A DNA stretch of 64,000 nt, taken from contig NC_086247.1 of the NCBI RefSeq assembly GCF_021018805.1, positions 150,981,156 through 151,045,155 of the forward strand, read 5' to 3'. Under the pieces are notes generated by a model that saw nothing but the letters and a program-made list of their open reading frames with translations, made no database searches and was not told the DNA's origin. The translations under genes and the position numbers were made by a program. Positions within the stretch are counted from its first letter, which is position 1. The number at the start of each line of letters is the position of its first letter. This stretch comes from Prinia subflava (lineage: Eukaryota > Chordata > Aves > Passeriformes > Cisticolidae). This document shows, one piece after another, positions 46,630 through 60,690 of the stretch.

Positions 46630-48765
46630 CTCAGCGGGACCCTCTGGGCACAGCCAGGCCCAAATCAGCCGAGCTAAGCTGATTTATCCTGGCCAGGGTG
46701 GTGGATGCAGGGCAGGATTTTCCCAAGCACAGCCAGGAGTTAAGTTCCGAGGGCCCCATGAATATGTGACTGAATTCCTGAGGGCTTTTATCTCCCTGTG
46801 TCCTTTGCCAGCTCCTGCGAGGGGAAGGGATGCTGGACTCATGCTGTTTGCAGTGATCCTTTGGGAATTCCCTTGAAACAGCACTGCCACAGGAACTCAG
46901 CAGCACTTTCAGACAGAAAGGAGATGCTACTTCCATCAGGAAAGACATGATTCTTAGCTCCAGTAAAATGATTTCAGCCATAAGGTGCTGATTTAGGCTG
47001 AATTAAACACCTCCCTGTCAAACCCAAGAACACACATGCTGCTCTTCTGCTCTTCATTATGTGTCTCCCACATAATGAAGAAAATTAAGCTTTTCCCTCT
47101 CACTCCTCCTGCCCTCTCTCTCCTGACACCCAGGGTGCTGCTTTCCATCACACCACTTAAATGCCACATTCTGCAGGGAATCAACTCACTCATAAACCCC
47201 ACAGGAGACATCTGATCTCAGTGGCCAGAACTTCTTAGATTTTTAAATACTTTTAAACTCCAGGCTTACCCCATTATTACATTTCTAAGCCTGAAAACGT
47301 TCTTCCACAATTAAGTCTGCTGCTGTTGAAGGGAGTTAGAGAACCCCAGACTCCAAGGCTGAAACTGAAACTGATAGTTGTGATAGAACCTTCAAAAATG
47401 AAACTCTTCCACTGCCTGATCTGTGGCACAGGTCATGATCCCTTCTCTGAGTGGGTCAGACTGACAGCCTGAGAACCAGGAAAGTGGCATTTCCCTTCTT
47501 CCCAGAAATGGCTCTGCCATCAGTTAAAGATGTGGCACATCCTGGCCATTTTCTGGCCTGAAAAGAATGTCTAAAAACAAGGCTTTTTTCTTTATTTATT
47601 CACCCTTCTGCTAAGAAAAATAACTTAGGACTTCTGAACAGATCCAGTTTTGTGATGGGAAGAAAAGGGGGAAGAGATATTCTGTTTTTTCTTCAACGAC
47701 TAAGAATGGAAATCCCCAAGGATAAATCCCTTCACCCCCTCTTAACTTTACAAAATATCACACCTTGCTGAGATTATGCCTCAAGTGAAAGATTAAGTTT
47801 TTGTCAAAGGAAAATAACTTTGGAAGTCAAAGAGTCAACAAGGTCTACTGTGAAGAGACCATTCACCAATTTTTATATCTTGGCCTTAAGATCAATTAAA
47901 TCTCATCTCCCAGCACCCACATGCCCCAGTCTAAGGGGGCAGCTCTGCTCACCCACTGGTGAGCTCTGCAGAATTTTGATGGGTTCCTCACTGCAGAGCT
48001 CACTATTGGGGTATGAGTTCAATTTTAAATTTCTCTCCCTCCTGGCCCTTTGAGCAGCTCATGTCCCTGTGTGTGTGGGGCTGGAGGTGGTCACTTAACT
48101 TTTTCTGGTGTGAGGCACAATTTTGAATTTTGCTGTTGTTATTTCAGCACAGTGTGAAGAGTCTGGGTGAGACTCTCCATTGCCCGTATGAGGACAATCA
48201 AAAATATTCATCTTCCTCTCCATTCCAGTTATTTTACAGGAAATAGACCACATCTGCTGGGTGAAACACCATGCTGGGACTGTCCCCAAGCCCTGTGTGA
48301 CCACTGAGCACATGGCCTGTGCCACCCTGATGGAAACCATCCCCTGGCTCTGTTCCCTAACAAAACACTCCTTTCCCTTCACGGCCACGATCCCCAGGAC
48401 ACTTGGCTGGCACAGAAATGGATCCCTCAAAACAAGGGGTGATGTTGGAGAGGGCAGTGAGCCCTGTCACACCTGGAGCAAAGCTGTCCACTTGGCTTTG
48501 AGCCACACAGACACATCCCCAGCATGTCCACACACACTCACACAAATTCCAACAGAATGAGCCTGGAGGAAGATTGTCCAAAGAGGAATCATCACTTGGA
48601 TCCTTCCCCAAAGATCTGGCAAACCCACAGCACTGGTGGGACTGGACTCTGAGGAGACACCATTGAAGGCTCTCAGTACTTAAAGGAGGTTTATAAAAAA
48701 GAGGGAGAACAATTTTTCACGTGGGCAGATAGACAGAGGGCAGGGGAATGGTTCTAAACTCAGAG
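46630..48765. other. Intronic stretch, nothing recognised
   Basis: No repeat family, exon or RNA gene recognised between the NUMT and the next CR1. Confidence 0.5.
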
Positions 48766-48769
48766 GAGA

Positions 48770-48996
48770 GATTTATTAGACATCAAGAAGAAAATCTCCA
48801 CTGTGAGAAAGGTGAGACCCTGGCACAGGTTGCCAAGAGAAGCTGTGGCTGCCCTGGATCCCTGGAAGTGTCCAGGACCAGGTTGGACAGGGCTTGGAGC
48901 AACCTGGGATAGTGGAAGGTGTTTCTGCCATGGCAGGGGTGGAATGGGATGATTTTAAAATCCTTTTCAGGCCAAACCATTCTCGTACTCTGTGAA
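48770..48996 (+). mobile_element. CR1 LINE fragment, 3' end
   Basis: Sense CR1: attagacatcaagaagaaaa, tggcacaggttgccaagaga, gaccaggttggacagggct and a diverged end at gtactctgtg. Confidence 0.87.
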
Positions 48997-49395
48997 GACC
49001 ACACAAACCCCGTGACAAGTCCTGCCCATCTCCCAACAAACCACACTGGATTTCTACACTGGATCTTAATTTCCAAACCAGAAGAAGTGTTCCTCTTTCC
49101 AGGATGACCTTTCCCCACCTCCTGCTCTCACCTGGCTGAAAGCCAAGCACAGATACAGCTCCAAGGTTCACCAGGCTCCCCTCCTGCACTGCCATAACTG
49201 CACCAAGGCTTTGCTCCTGCCAAAAGTGGTTCTGCCTTGGTCAGTTCTTTTCCTGACAGGAGAGCAGGAGGGTGAGCACAGCACAGGGAACAGGATCACA
49301 TCTCACTCCCTGACTGCTGCAAACCTTCCCACACCCAGCTAAATCCAATCCCACTGAGCACACAACGCTCCTGCACCAGCACTGGCCCTTCACTT

Positions 49396-49615
49396 TAGAA
49401 TCATAAAATCCTTAAATCTGGTAAAGGCCTCTCTGAGATCACTGAGCCCAATCATAAACCCAGCACTGCCATGTCCACCACTAATTCATGGCCCCAAGCA
49501 CCACCTTCACACATTTTTGAACACATTCAGGGAGGGTGATTCCACCTCCAACAGGAGCAGCCTGTCCAAAGCTTGACAACGTGTTCAGAGAAGGAATTTT
49601 TGCCTAACACTTCCA
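49396..49615 (-). mobile_element. CR1 LINE fragment, older copy
   Basis: Complement of CR1: agaatcataaaatccttaaa, aaaggcctctctgagatcac, then the cagcctgtccaaagcttgac and aaggaatttttgcctaac blocks. Confidence 0.75.
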
Positions 49616-52600
49616 TGAGGAAAAAGATGCTTCCATTCCCCAATGTCATCACTAGTCCCCATGTGTAGGGGGTGAGCACATCATCCCCATGACATCAATT
49701 AGCAATGCTAATCTAGCCAAACGTTAATTACATTGCCTTTAGGATGTAGGCAGACAAACAGTGAAAAGAAACAAGGAAAAGTAAGTCTCATTTCCAGGTT
49801 GGGTTTAGGCATTCAGCCACAAGACCACCCCCAGGAGAAAGTTCATTTTCAGAGTCTGGAACTGAGCTGAGCTTCCCAACTTTATCCTGAACTCTCCATC
49901 TGTAGCTGAATTTATTGGTTCATCTCCTTCTCCTGCTGGTTGCCCCAGTGGATGCTGTTCCTTGCCTGTACTTTTCCCCAGGCTACTCTGCAAGGGAAAT
50001 CAGCATTTATTTTTAGGTCCATTGCTCTCTGACTGGTTGGGCTCTCCTCCCAGGGCTGCAATATATATTTAATACTTGTTTTCAGAGCTGACGGCCCAGG
50101 AAGTTTGAGTGGTGAACTGGCACACACAAGAAATCATTATAAAAGAGAAGGGGCATCAACCTGCCAAGCACTTTAACTCTCCTTCTGGAAAGAGAGGCTT
50201 GACTCCTCAGCTCTCCCATAGTGGGGAAGGAAGCAAAAATCAAAGACACAGTTGCTGTTTGATGGGGATGATGATGGTGATGATTGTGCAATAATAAATC
50301 CTGTCAGATCTGCAGCAGAGAGGAACAGGAGGGCGATACACAATTAGAGCAATTTGCAGAGGAAAAAGGAGCCCAGGTTGGAAAAAGGCAGCACAGGAGA
50401 GGGAAGTGCACCTGGGCTGCTCAGCATTCCCAGCACAGGGAATGTCCCTGGGAGTGCTGGAGGCTTCGGGACAGGGGTGGCCCAGGGGGGATCAGCGATC
50501 AGCAGAGCCGGGGCTCATCCCACACAGGATTCAGCTCAGATTTGTGGTTATTCTGCAGTGGATCTCCCCACAGGCTCTGCTTCCCAACCCCTCTGCAGCT
50601 TTGGGACTCCTGCCCGTGGCTCCCCACAACCTCCATCCTCTCCCTCATCCCCGCATCCCCAGGAAATTCCATGCTGGGATCACAGCTCCTGGCCAGACCT
50701 GAGCTCTCCACCACAGCCTGCAGCAGTCCCATGGACTTTTTCCCTTCCCATCTCTCTTTCCAAAGAGCAGGAACAGCGCTGTTGAGTTGCATGAGGGGTC
50801 TTCCCTTCAGGGAAACACAGCTTTTCCTCAGCCCTTTACTTTGCTCGTCTTCCACAACTCAACTGAACAATTTGGGCAATGCCCCCTCAGTAAATCCTGC
50901 CTTTGTTCCACCTCCCTGTGACAACAACACTCAGCAAACAAATTTTCACAGACAAACCAAAGCTTCAGCTTTATAGCTGGGTTTAAAAATATTTCCAGAT
51001 ATTTTCTTGGTCCCTTAAGGCATTTCTGAGGCTCAGGTCGAGTAGACCCATGGCAGTGAGCTCCACCTCTAATTTCCTTTTCTGTCTACAAAACCATCAG
51101 GGCTTGGCTAGCACAGTGTAACCACCAGAGAAGTCTGGCTCTGGGAACAGCTTTCCAGTGAAAGCAGCACAGCAAACAGGTGGATTCGAAGAAAATGAAG
51201 GTAAATAACTGTATGGTTAAAATGGGAGGCCTGAGTTGGCAGACAATTGAAGGAGACAGAAAACTTGTTCCTGCTTTATATCCTCAAGTTTGTAAGATTC
51301 CAGTGAAAACAGCAGAGGTGGAAGGCACAATACACACACCAACACAAGGAGTCCCTTCCTCGTGGTGTATAAATTTAATTATTGTGTAGATCACACACTT
51401 CCAGAGCACCTTCAGTCTCTGGCAGACACCAATGAACCATCTCCAAAAGAAGCAGGGACCAAGATGAATGGATCTCTAAAAGCAACATCTCAAAGCAGAG
51501 TTTTATTAAGTGCTCTTACAGCCATGATTGACTGCTGATATATGACACAAGGTATTTTTTATTTGACTGACTAGCACAGCTAGAGGCAGAAAAAAAGCTC
51601 TTAGAGCTCTTTACCCCTAGAACACAGTGAGGAAACTTCCAGCTACACATCTCATGGGTCTGAAAAAACACTGTTCTGAGTTCTGTCAAGTTGGTTAATT
51701 ACAGAAATAAAAATAATTGCGGAAATAACAAGAAAAAAGAGCTTTGTGGGACTGGAGGGATGTGAAGAGTTATCACCTCTGTGGCAGCACAGAGCGAGCA
51801 GGTGGGAAGGAAACTGTGGCATGACATAAAAATCCACATCTCCACGGAGTCTGAGGGGTTTAATGCCCAGAAGGGCCATGAATGTTAATTTGGGAGCTCA
51901 GCTGAAGGTCTGTGGCATGAAGGATGGGGCCATGGTTTTGCCACAGGACACCCACCACAACCAGCACTGATTTCATGTTATCCCAAACATTTTCAGGCTA
52001 AATCCACAGCAATGGCTACTCAGCTTTTTTTTTTTTTTCCTCTTTTATCCCTCAGAAAATATTGCTATACCTGAAAGCACGCATTTTTGTAAGCAGAAAT
52101 ATATACATGCATAAATATATATACACACATAAATATTTATTTTGGTCGTTCCACCATAAGCTGATATTTCTCTTGATAAACCCTTTCCTCATCTGAATTG
52201 CACACTAACAGCCTAAAGATAAGCCTTTGATACACCCTGTGCTGAGTGAATTCCCTGGAAAGGCAGGAGGAACAAAGTTTAATTTTGCTGGAGATGCTGC
52301 TGAAAACAAAACTGTTGGAGCAATTCCTGAGCCCCAACCACAAAGCATCACCTCTAGCAGGTGAAAAAAAAAAAAAGCTTTGTACAGAGAAACTCTGCAA
52401 AAAGCAGTCCAAGGAGAGGCAGGGAGCAGAGAAGAGCAGAAAGGGTGGAAAATTTCCTTGAGAGGGATCACTGGAGTTAAGTGCATGACTCTGCAGAGGT
52501 GTTTAATGTCATATCCCCCAAAAATGCACTCAGCCTTGCAGCTGACACTAGGGCACATCAGAAATTCCTCCTGTAGGGCTTGGCCTCCTCTTAGTGCCCT

Positions 52601-53100
52601 GGAAAGCTGGGAACTCTCTCTGCAGTGTTTTTCTCTGCCTCTGAGGATGTCAAGCAAAAAGACAGCCTGTTCCTATAGTGGAAACGAGCTGGAAAAGCCT
52701 AAATATTCTTAAAGGGCAAGATGAAAATGGTAAAAAAACAAATAGGTGAGTGCAGATGTGGAAGGAAACAAATGAATTAGCTCAGTGTTGGCTCTTTTGC
52801 CATTTGTATTTTGCTTTGGAATGACCCCAGGGCAACAGGAAAAGACCTTGAACTCTCAGGGAGGGAATCCCAAAGCTCCCTCACCCCTCCACAGAGCTAC
52901 CAGCGCACTCAGCAAGGGGAGCAAAGCAGCCACATCATTCCCTGCTGGATTGTCCCAAATTACACAGGAAAAAAACAGCCAAAAAAATATCAGGCACAGC
53001 TCAGGACTGAGCCCAGCCACTGATGGTGAGGAGGATGAAATGGCTTTAACCACTTTGAACCAGGCACAGGTTTAATCTCCACTCAGGAAAGTGGAAGGCA
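49616..53100. other. Intronic stretch, nothing recognised
   Basis: Non-repetitive sequence. Only short T and A runs (52027, 52365) and an AT-rich patch with atatatac (about 52085-52140) stand out. Confidence 0.45.
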
Positions 53101-53103
53101 ACT

Positions 53104-53222
53104 AAAAATAAAAATAAAAATAAAAATAAAAATAAAAAAAAAAATAAAAATAAAAATAAAAATAAAAATAAAAATAAAAATAAAAATAAAAATAAAAATA
53201 AAAATAAAAATAAAAATAAAAA
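53104..53222. repeat. (AAAAT)n microsatellite
   Basis: About 23 units of AAAAT with one longer A run near 53140. It yields false F/I/L/Y-rich frames on the minus strand. Confidence 0.97.
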
Positions 53223-53842
53223 AGCAGGTACCTGTGTCCCACGTAGCCATGTGTAGGATGAAGGAGTTCCCCTCTGCCCTGACAAATGGATGGGGTAGAA
53301 GATCTAACAATAATCACCACATCCACTTAAAATGAGAGGTGGACGTGGCTATGGAAAATAAAGGTGGCAGAGGGTGAATCCCCCAGCAGAGTTTGGATCC
53401 TGGCCATTTCCAAGCTGAGTGCATAAAAATGCTGAGGGTCAGCCTCGAGGCTGCTTTTCATTTTAGTGCAAATGTGCAGAGCTGTTGTGGATCCTTTTTT
53501 GGGGGGGCTGGTGGTCATCACAACCAGTACATTTAATTTGATTTCATTCCCTTCCTGCCTGGCAAGGGAATGTGTTCCTCAGAGTCTAAGCTGCCACTTG
53601 GGAGAGATGAGATAAAACCTGCTCTTGGGTAAGGAATAAAGCAGGCTGCAGGGAAAAGCTCAGCATGGAGCAAATTTCCTTCTTTTTTTTTTTTTTTTTT
53701 CACTCTTACACAGCACAAGAAACCAGTTTGAGGCTTCAGATCTCTGAAGAGAGGTGTTTGCCAAAGGACTGAAGTGCCACTCTGTCTGTGAGGGTCTGGG
53801 AAGCTGCAGGATGAGGTAACTTTAATTTTGGTGCTCACAGCA

Positions 53843-53930
53843 TCACAGAGTCCCAGAATCCTACAATGCTTTGGGTTGAGAGGGACCTTAAAGATAATTT
53901 CCTTCCAACCCTGCTGCCACAGAGCATCTG
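53843..53930 (-). mobile_element. CR1 LINE 3' terminus
   Basis: Complement of CR1: cagagtcccagaatcctaca, ttgagagggaccttaaagat, then ttccaaccctgctgcc. Confidence 0.75.
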
Positions 53931-54756
53931 CAGAGCCCCACTCTCTGCAAAGGGATGGTGTGGGGAGATTTTTCTATCCCTGAAAGTGGCCAGCAGCACC
54001 GAGCCTGCCGTCAGTGCTGACCCCACGGGAGCTCAAACCCTTCTGCTCACCCAGGCACGACAGAGGAATGCCAAAATCGGGGTGTCCTGACCTGCCAGGG
54101 GAATTCCACCTGCAGGGGAGCTCCCAGGCTCTGGGACAGCAGTGACATCTGTGAGGGCCCTGGGGACACTGCTCAGACTTTACTTGGGGTGTTCCAGATC
54201 ACCAGGGATTAACTGAAACATTTGTTAAACACAGAACCCAGGCTGGAGCCTCAAAGTCCTTTCAAAAGACACCCAAGAGATTTCAGCCTTCAAAAGGAGA
54301 CACCGAGTATTGATATTTTGCCCTCCAGACAAGAATTGTATTTAAATAGATTTTTTTTCCCCTGTCCCTCTTGATGAGATGACTGGGATGAGGATGAAAA
54401 AAACCTGTGGAGCTCACCCCTGCTGAAAAAAGAACAGGACCATGGAGGTGGTGGCTCAGCAGACAGAGCTGGGATCTCTGGATTCAATTCCTTTGGCCTC
54501 TTCTCCAATTTAAATCGATGCAAATCAGTGGAGCCAAGCCACGACAGCCAGCAGTTTATCAAAAGCACATCACCCACCCTGTTTGTCCAGCCTGTTAATG
54601 AAACGTATCAAAAAATAGTCCCAGTTTGGTTCTGAATTAGAAAATCATCACAGATCCGTGCAAACACTGGAATTTAAATGCCAAGCAGATTTACAGAAGT
54701 GTAAATCTCCAGCTCCCAGCAATGCAAACAGTGAAATGGAGAGTTAGGGACTGCCC

Positions 54757-55202
54757 TGGGTGGGGAAAACCCACCTAAGGGAGGAATTTAAAGCTGTTAA
54801 TAGCCACTGGTGCAGTTGACTGAAAAAGTGACTGGGCTAATTTAAAATACATCAGGGTCTTTAAAATTCCTGTAGAGCAACAGGCCTTTACATCCTGGAA
54901 ATCCTATATACATATCCATATATCCATATATGTATATACACACACATATACACAGCAGTGCTTAGATATACATAATCCATAACAAGATTATTATATTTTA
55001 TATATATTAATCTAGATATTATATATAGATATATTCCAAGTATTTCCATACTGGGAAAAGCCCACCTAATAGGACTAATGGAGGAATTTAAAGCTGTTAG
55101 TAGCTACTGGTGCAGTTGACTGAAAAAGTGGCTGTGTTGATTTAAAATACATCAGGGTCTCTAAAATTCCTGTGGAGGAACAGGCCTTTACATCCTGGAA
55201 AT

Positions 55203-55208
<6 letters not shown>
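54757..55208. repeat. 300-bp tandem duplication with AT-rich spacer
   Basis: About 150 bp of unique sequence (54763-54911) recurs at 55052-55208, offset about 300 bp, sharing ggaggaatttaaagctgtta, gtgcagttgactgaaaaagt and cctttacatcctggaaatcc. Each copy ends in an AT-rich microsatellite. Roughly 90 percent identical by eye. Confidence 0.85.
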
Positions 55209-55260
<52 letters not shown>

Positions 55261-55355
55261 CACACATATGTATACACATACATACATGTATATATATACA
55301 CACATATATACATATATACATATACATACATACATATATGTATATGTTTATATAT

Positions 55356-55390
<35 letters not shown>

Positions 55391-55400
55391 AATATATAAA
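55202..55400. repeat. (TA)n/(CA)n compound microsatellite
   Basis: Alternating tatatata, cacacata and a pure (AC) run near 55355-55378. Confidence 0.97.
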
Positions 55401-55929
55401 AATAACAGTGCTGGAGATAAGATCTGCCCCAATAAAGTGCCAGCAAAGCAGCACTAATGTGAGCTCTGCAGCCTTGAGCAACACACAGCACACAGCCCTG
55501 CTCACAAAATCATCCCCAAATTCACTTCACCACCCAGCCAGCTCCAAATAATCACCCAGCTGAGAGCTGATGTCACCTCGGGGCACTGCATCTGCCTGGC
55601 ACCCACAGCACTGGGGGCAAAAAATAGCAGAGAAAAGGGCTGTGAGAGCAAGGCAATCTCACATCTGCTGGCTCCTCTTCACCTCACCTGCTCGCTCCCA
55701 GCGGGTCAGGCCTCCTTCACAGGGGCTATTTATATTTGTGCAGATTGGCAATTATTAAACATAAGTGCTTTGCTATTATAGCTCTTCCCCTCGTTAGGGT
55801 TTATGCATGAGGCCGAGCAGGTTCAAAGTGATTTGTGGCAAAGCTGCAGCCGAGGGGATGCTCCTAACAAAGCTGGAGGTTTGGGATGGAAAATATTTGT
55901 GCTGCATCCTCATCAGAAGGGAAATTGCA

Positions 55930-56102
55930 CCTTTTTTTTACATCTTTTAGTTTTGGGGGGGTTTTTCACATCTTCAGGAGCTTTTAGTTTTTGGGGGTTT
56001 TTTTACATCTTCAGGAGCTTTTAGTTTTTGGGGGTTTTTTTACATCTTCAGGAGCTTTTAGTTTTGGGGATTTTTTTTACATCTTCAGGAACTTTTATGT
56101 TT
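55930..56102 (+). repeat. 38-bp tandem repeat, about 4.5 copies
   Basis: Units contain acatcttcaggagcttttag followed by ttttgggggttttttt, differing only in G and T run lengths and a few substitutions. Confidence 0.9.
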
Positions 56103-57535
56103 TCTAGCAGCGCTGAAGCAGCCTGGCCTTGGCCCATTTAACAAATAAATGGGTTTTATGAGGATGTGAGGAGCATCCAATGGGGAGCTCATCCCCTCCC
56201 CAAAAATCTCCTCCTCCAAACCTTCCCCCAGGCACTTCCTGCGTGCTCATGAATGAACTCTCCCTGCACCCCGGCAAGGGTGAAGGTTGTGCCCGGGGAG
56301 ATGAATCAGCCCAGAGAAATCCCTGGTGCTCAGGCAGCCAGCCAAGCCTGCTGCGGGCTGTCCAAGGGGGAATGGTGACAAAAATGCTGCTCAGGTGGGG
56401 GACAGCCTCCTCCAGCCATGGCAGGAGCTGTGGGAGTCTGGGTGGATGCCAGTCTGAGGGTTGGCATCTCATCCCTGGCCCTCTCATAAGCCAAAAAATT
56501 TGGGTTTTCTTCCACTTCTGCCCTCTGAGATCTCGTTTTTGAAGGCAAAAGTGTCTCCCCTCTTGGCTCAGGCCCCACCCAGCTGAAGCTGTGGGAGCTT
56601 GTGACCTCTGGAAAACATCTGGGAGTGTGGAAGGGAGGGAGCAGAGGAGCAGCTGCTCTCAGCCCTCGCAGAGGGAAACCAGCCCGGCTGCACAGGGCAG
56701 GACAGGAGGACAAACCCGAGCCATGGCACTGTGTGTCTGTGTGTCTGTCCGTCCTGCTGGGTCACAGCTCCAGCCCCTCCTGCTCTGGGCTCTCCAGTCA
56801 CCTCCAGCTCATTTGGTCTGTGGTTTTGGCCCCTGACTTGGGATATTTTTTCTTGGCTGCGTTTCCTAGATTTTGATTCTCGCAAAGGACTTTTCTCTTC
56901 TTTCCAGCACAGAGGAAAGAGAGTTGATGCCAGTGGGGAGTGGGGCTGTGTTTAACCCCACAGCCTTTCCCAGGCATTGGAAAACCACAGATCCACGTCC
57001 CCTGAGGCAGGGTAATGCAGCAGGAACCCATTTGCAGCCAAGAGGTGACAGTGCCACGCTGGTGCTGACCTGGTCTGAGGGCAGGGTGTGACCTCCTGAG
57101 ATCTAAAACCCAGCTGAATCCTGCTCCCCTCCAAAGCCTGACTTCGAGTCTCTATTCTGCACAGATAATCTGAGCCCTTTCCTGGATTTCAGCCACTCAG
57201 GGTGTGAGAAATCTCCTCCAAGTGCACTCAGGTCTGACTTTGAAAAGGACCATCACATCTCGGGTCCCGTTGATCTCCGCAGTGCCTGGTGCCCTTCCCC
57301 AGGCTGCCAATAAACGGGACCCCTGATGAGCAGGGAGATCTCCTCCTGTCCCTCTTCCCTCTGTTCCAACACAGATCTGTGTCCACATTCTGGCCCAAAC
57401 ACCAGAAAATTCCCAGTCCTCCCAGACTGTCAGCAGATCATGTGGAAGATTGATTTTGACAAGTCACCAGTCTCTCCAGTTGTTTCCGCTGGAGACCATC
57501 TGGTAAAGGCAAAAAGCCTTTTTCTTTCTTTTTCC

Positions 57536-57538
<3 letters not shown>

Positions 57539-57578
<40 letters not shown>
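57539..57578. repeat. Poly(T) run, 40 bases
   Basis: Pure T preceded by a short pyrimidine tract. No identifiable insertion body on either side. Confidence 0.95.
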
Positions 57579-60210
57579 CCTGAAAATGACTTTAAACTCT
57601 GCATCTTTGCCATTTCTGAGGCACCCTCACAGCTGAAACACCTCTGTCCTGCCACGGTCCCACCTCTCACTCACTCTCCACTTTCCCTTTTGCCAAGCAT
57701 GCAGAGCATCCCCCTGCTCTGCATCCCCCACTGATCCCCCCTTGGAAAGCCAAGAGTGAGGAGACAAAAAACCCACCCAACAAAGCCAATGTGAAACACT
57801 GAGGAGGAGAACAAAATGTTTTGCCAGCCTTCCCAGCCACCACAGGGCAAAATGCACCTGGATTTACATTTCTATCTGGAGCAGCCCCGTGGCTCTCACA
57901 CCCCTCACTGCCTGTACAACAGCGAGGGTTGGAACCAGAACATTTTTAAAGTGCTGTAAAAACTGGGGAAAAACACCCAAAATTTGCAACCCAGGCAGCT
58001 TTCCCTGTCCATGGTGCCTCCTGATGCCATGTCTGGTAAAAATCCCCCTTTTCCAGTGACACCCTGGACTCGTCTGCTTTAACTGCCCATCACAGTTCCT
58101 GGCTGGTTGTCCGGAGTTTCCCTGCTGGAGACAGACCCCTGGGTTGTGGGGAGGATGTGATAATGATGGTGTGAATGCCCCTGTTGACGTGCTGGTGAGC
58201 TGGAGTAAAAGAAACAGCTTTAAATATATTCCCTAGCACGTTTTCCCCCCTCAGATACTGCTTCCTCCCCCTATTTTACACTTTTGCCTTTTTATGCCAT
58301 AAATAAGAGCTCCCACAATATTATTATTGTTGGTTATGTGCCTTCTCTGAAAACTTTCAGCGTTACAGAGAGGCAGAGAGGCTTTCAGAGGTACCCCAGA
58401 CACAGGGTTGGGCAACTGGTTCTCCTGAATAAAGTCAGTCATGCATTTATACAAGCATAAACGGAATAAATCATACACCCAGTGATACACTGAGGATTTG
58501 TGGCAAGGCCTTTGTTAAACAGATGTTAGTGCTAAAGGATCTTTGTGCTGGGTGCAGGAACTGGGCTGGAGGATTCCAGGGAGTACCTCGTCTTTTGGCC
58601 AAAAGCAGGGATTGTTTAGTTTAAAGTGTGTTGATGTCACTTCACAGATTCTCAATCAATGACAGGAGGAAGGAGATGCAGACACAGCTGAAGTGGGTGT
58701 CCCATGAGCTCGGATTTCACTGATTTTCCACACTGATCACATTCCCAGCATTAGATTTATTTTATTCTTTTCCTTTACAAACCTACTACAAGGCTGGAAC
58801 AGAGCAAAGCTCTGAAGAAAAGCACAAATTACACCAGATGGGCAGATTTGGCTAATTCAAGGAGCACAGAGTCTGAAGGCACGTGGAACCCACCAACTGC
58901 TTCAAATTATCCACATCTCATGTTCTAGACACACACTGGGGGAAGTAAAAAGTGTCTAATTTGTAGCTCTTCAGTCCAAATTATCTTAATTACACCCCTA
59001 AAACCAACGCAGAAGAACCTAAAAGGGATTACTGCGCATTTACACCACCAACATTAACACTTTTATCCCAACTTTTCAAAGCTGGCCCCAGCAGGAGGGC
59101 AGGACTTTGGTGAGCGTGGCCCTGTGAACTGCAGTAAATGAGATCTGCCCCATTCCCTCTTCTCCACAGCCTGCTTGATGAGAGGTGAAAGTTTATAACA
59201 GCAATTAGAAACCACACGGCTGCTGCAGTTTTATGGAGCTGAACTTGTTGATCAGCCACTTGCCCAGAACTCTTTTCTTTCCCCCCCCAAGGACGTGCTG
59301 ATAAAAATTATTACAATAAATTATATGAAAGAAACCCAAACCAACCAAGCTCTGCTGAGCCATCACAGGTCCCAGAGCCAGGTTATAATTGCAGAGCTAC
59401 TTTTGCTTGAAAAATCAGCACCAAATCCCAGGTTTAAGCTGAGAAACAAACCAGGGGTTTTCTGCAGCACTGGGGCAGTTCAGTATTAGTCACCTTGCAG
59501 ATCAGTGCTGATAAGGAGCATGTGAATCTTTTTAACCCACCAGCGTGAACCAGATCCCAGGAACATTAGCAACAGAATAATAAAAGGGCTGGAAAGGAAG
59601 CAGCTACAGGATTGCACCCAGTCTGTGCCTTGTGCTGCCCCAAAGCTTTAGGGGTTTGTGCTTGTTGATGGCAACCCCAGAGCATCACCCACAGTCTGAT
59701 CCTGCCACCCCTTGCAGGGTGAACTGCAGCAGCCCTGTGACCTCACCCCCTGCAGGACCTGGCCCCAGAGGAGCTCCTCATGCCAAAGATCTTTAAAGAA
59801 ATGGGAATTTTGCCAAGGGCTTCAGTGGAAGCAAGAGTTGGAGCAGCTCCAGCAGCTGAGGAGAGTGCTGTCCCCTTCCCCCTTCCCCAGCTCCAGCCCT
59901 GGACACATGGGCTATTTTGGATCTTCCCTAAAGCAAGCTATGTAGAATTCCAAGAACTGATTTGCTTGGTCATTTTTTTGTACTTTAATCCATTTTCACA
60001 ACCTGTTCATCCTCTGAGAAAGTCTTTGGCAATGCAGATGGGTGGGTGGCTCGTGATGACAGCCAAAAAAAACAATGCAATTAAATCCATTTGTTTCATT
60101 TCTTGTGGGACAAGGGGAGAAGAAAGGGGTGAAGAAAAGGGAGACAAGTGATGCACTGACACATCTGGGTTAACTTCCACTCTCTGAGGCTCAGCTTGGC
60201 TGGTCTGGCT
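57579..60210. other. Intronic stretch, nothing recognised
   Basis: Non-repetitive sequence with no recognised element or exon. Confidence 0.45.
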
Positions 60211-60214
60211 CTGA

Positions 60215-60333
60215 TTTAAGACCAGGCTGGATGATGCTCTGAGCAACTGGTCTACTGAAAGCTGTCCTGTCCACTGGGCTTTGGAATAAGATATTTATTT
60301 CCAACCATTCTACAATTCTATGATGGTTCTGTG
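60215..60333 (+). mobile_element. CR1 LINE fragment, 3' end
   Basis: Sense CR1, diverged: accaggctggatgatgctct, gagcaactggtctactgaaa and the tail acaattctatgatggttctg. Confidence 0.75.
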
Positions 60334-60624
60334 ACCACAGCCCTGCCACCAGCCCAGCAGAGCAAACACGGGGGACTCACAACCGAGGTGGCACAACCCA
60401 GTCCTGGTGGGTAACCTCAGCCAGCCCTGCTGGGCAGGCAGCCTCACCTTCCAGAGAGAAAACCGCTCTGGGAGAAGGTTGTAAGTGAGAGGGAAACTCA
60501 GCCCCAGCCAGCACCAAATCTCCCCCCAAGCCCAGCCTGCTAAATCAGCCTCAGTCTCGCTGTAAATCAAACACCGTGAGGAAACGAGCTGTGAGAGCAG
60601 AGCTTCAGAGAGCTGCAGACTCCC

Positions 60625-60690
60625 TGGATGGTCTGGGCTGGAAGGGACCTTAAGGATGCTCCAGTTCCAGCCCCTGCAGGGGCTGGGACC
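60625..60690 (-). mobile_element. Short CR1 remnant
   Basis: gggctggaagggaccttaag followed by ccagttccagcccctgcagg is the complement of the CR1 3' region. Only about 65 bp remain, at the edge of the CpG island. Confidence 0.65.
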
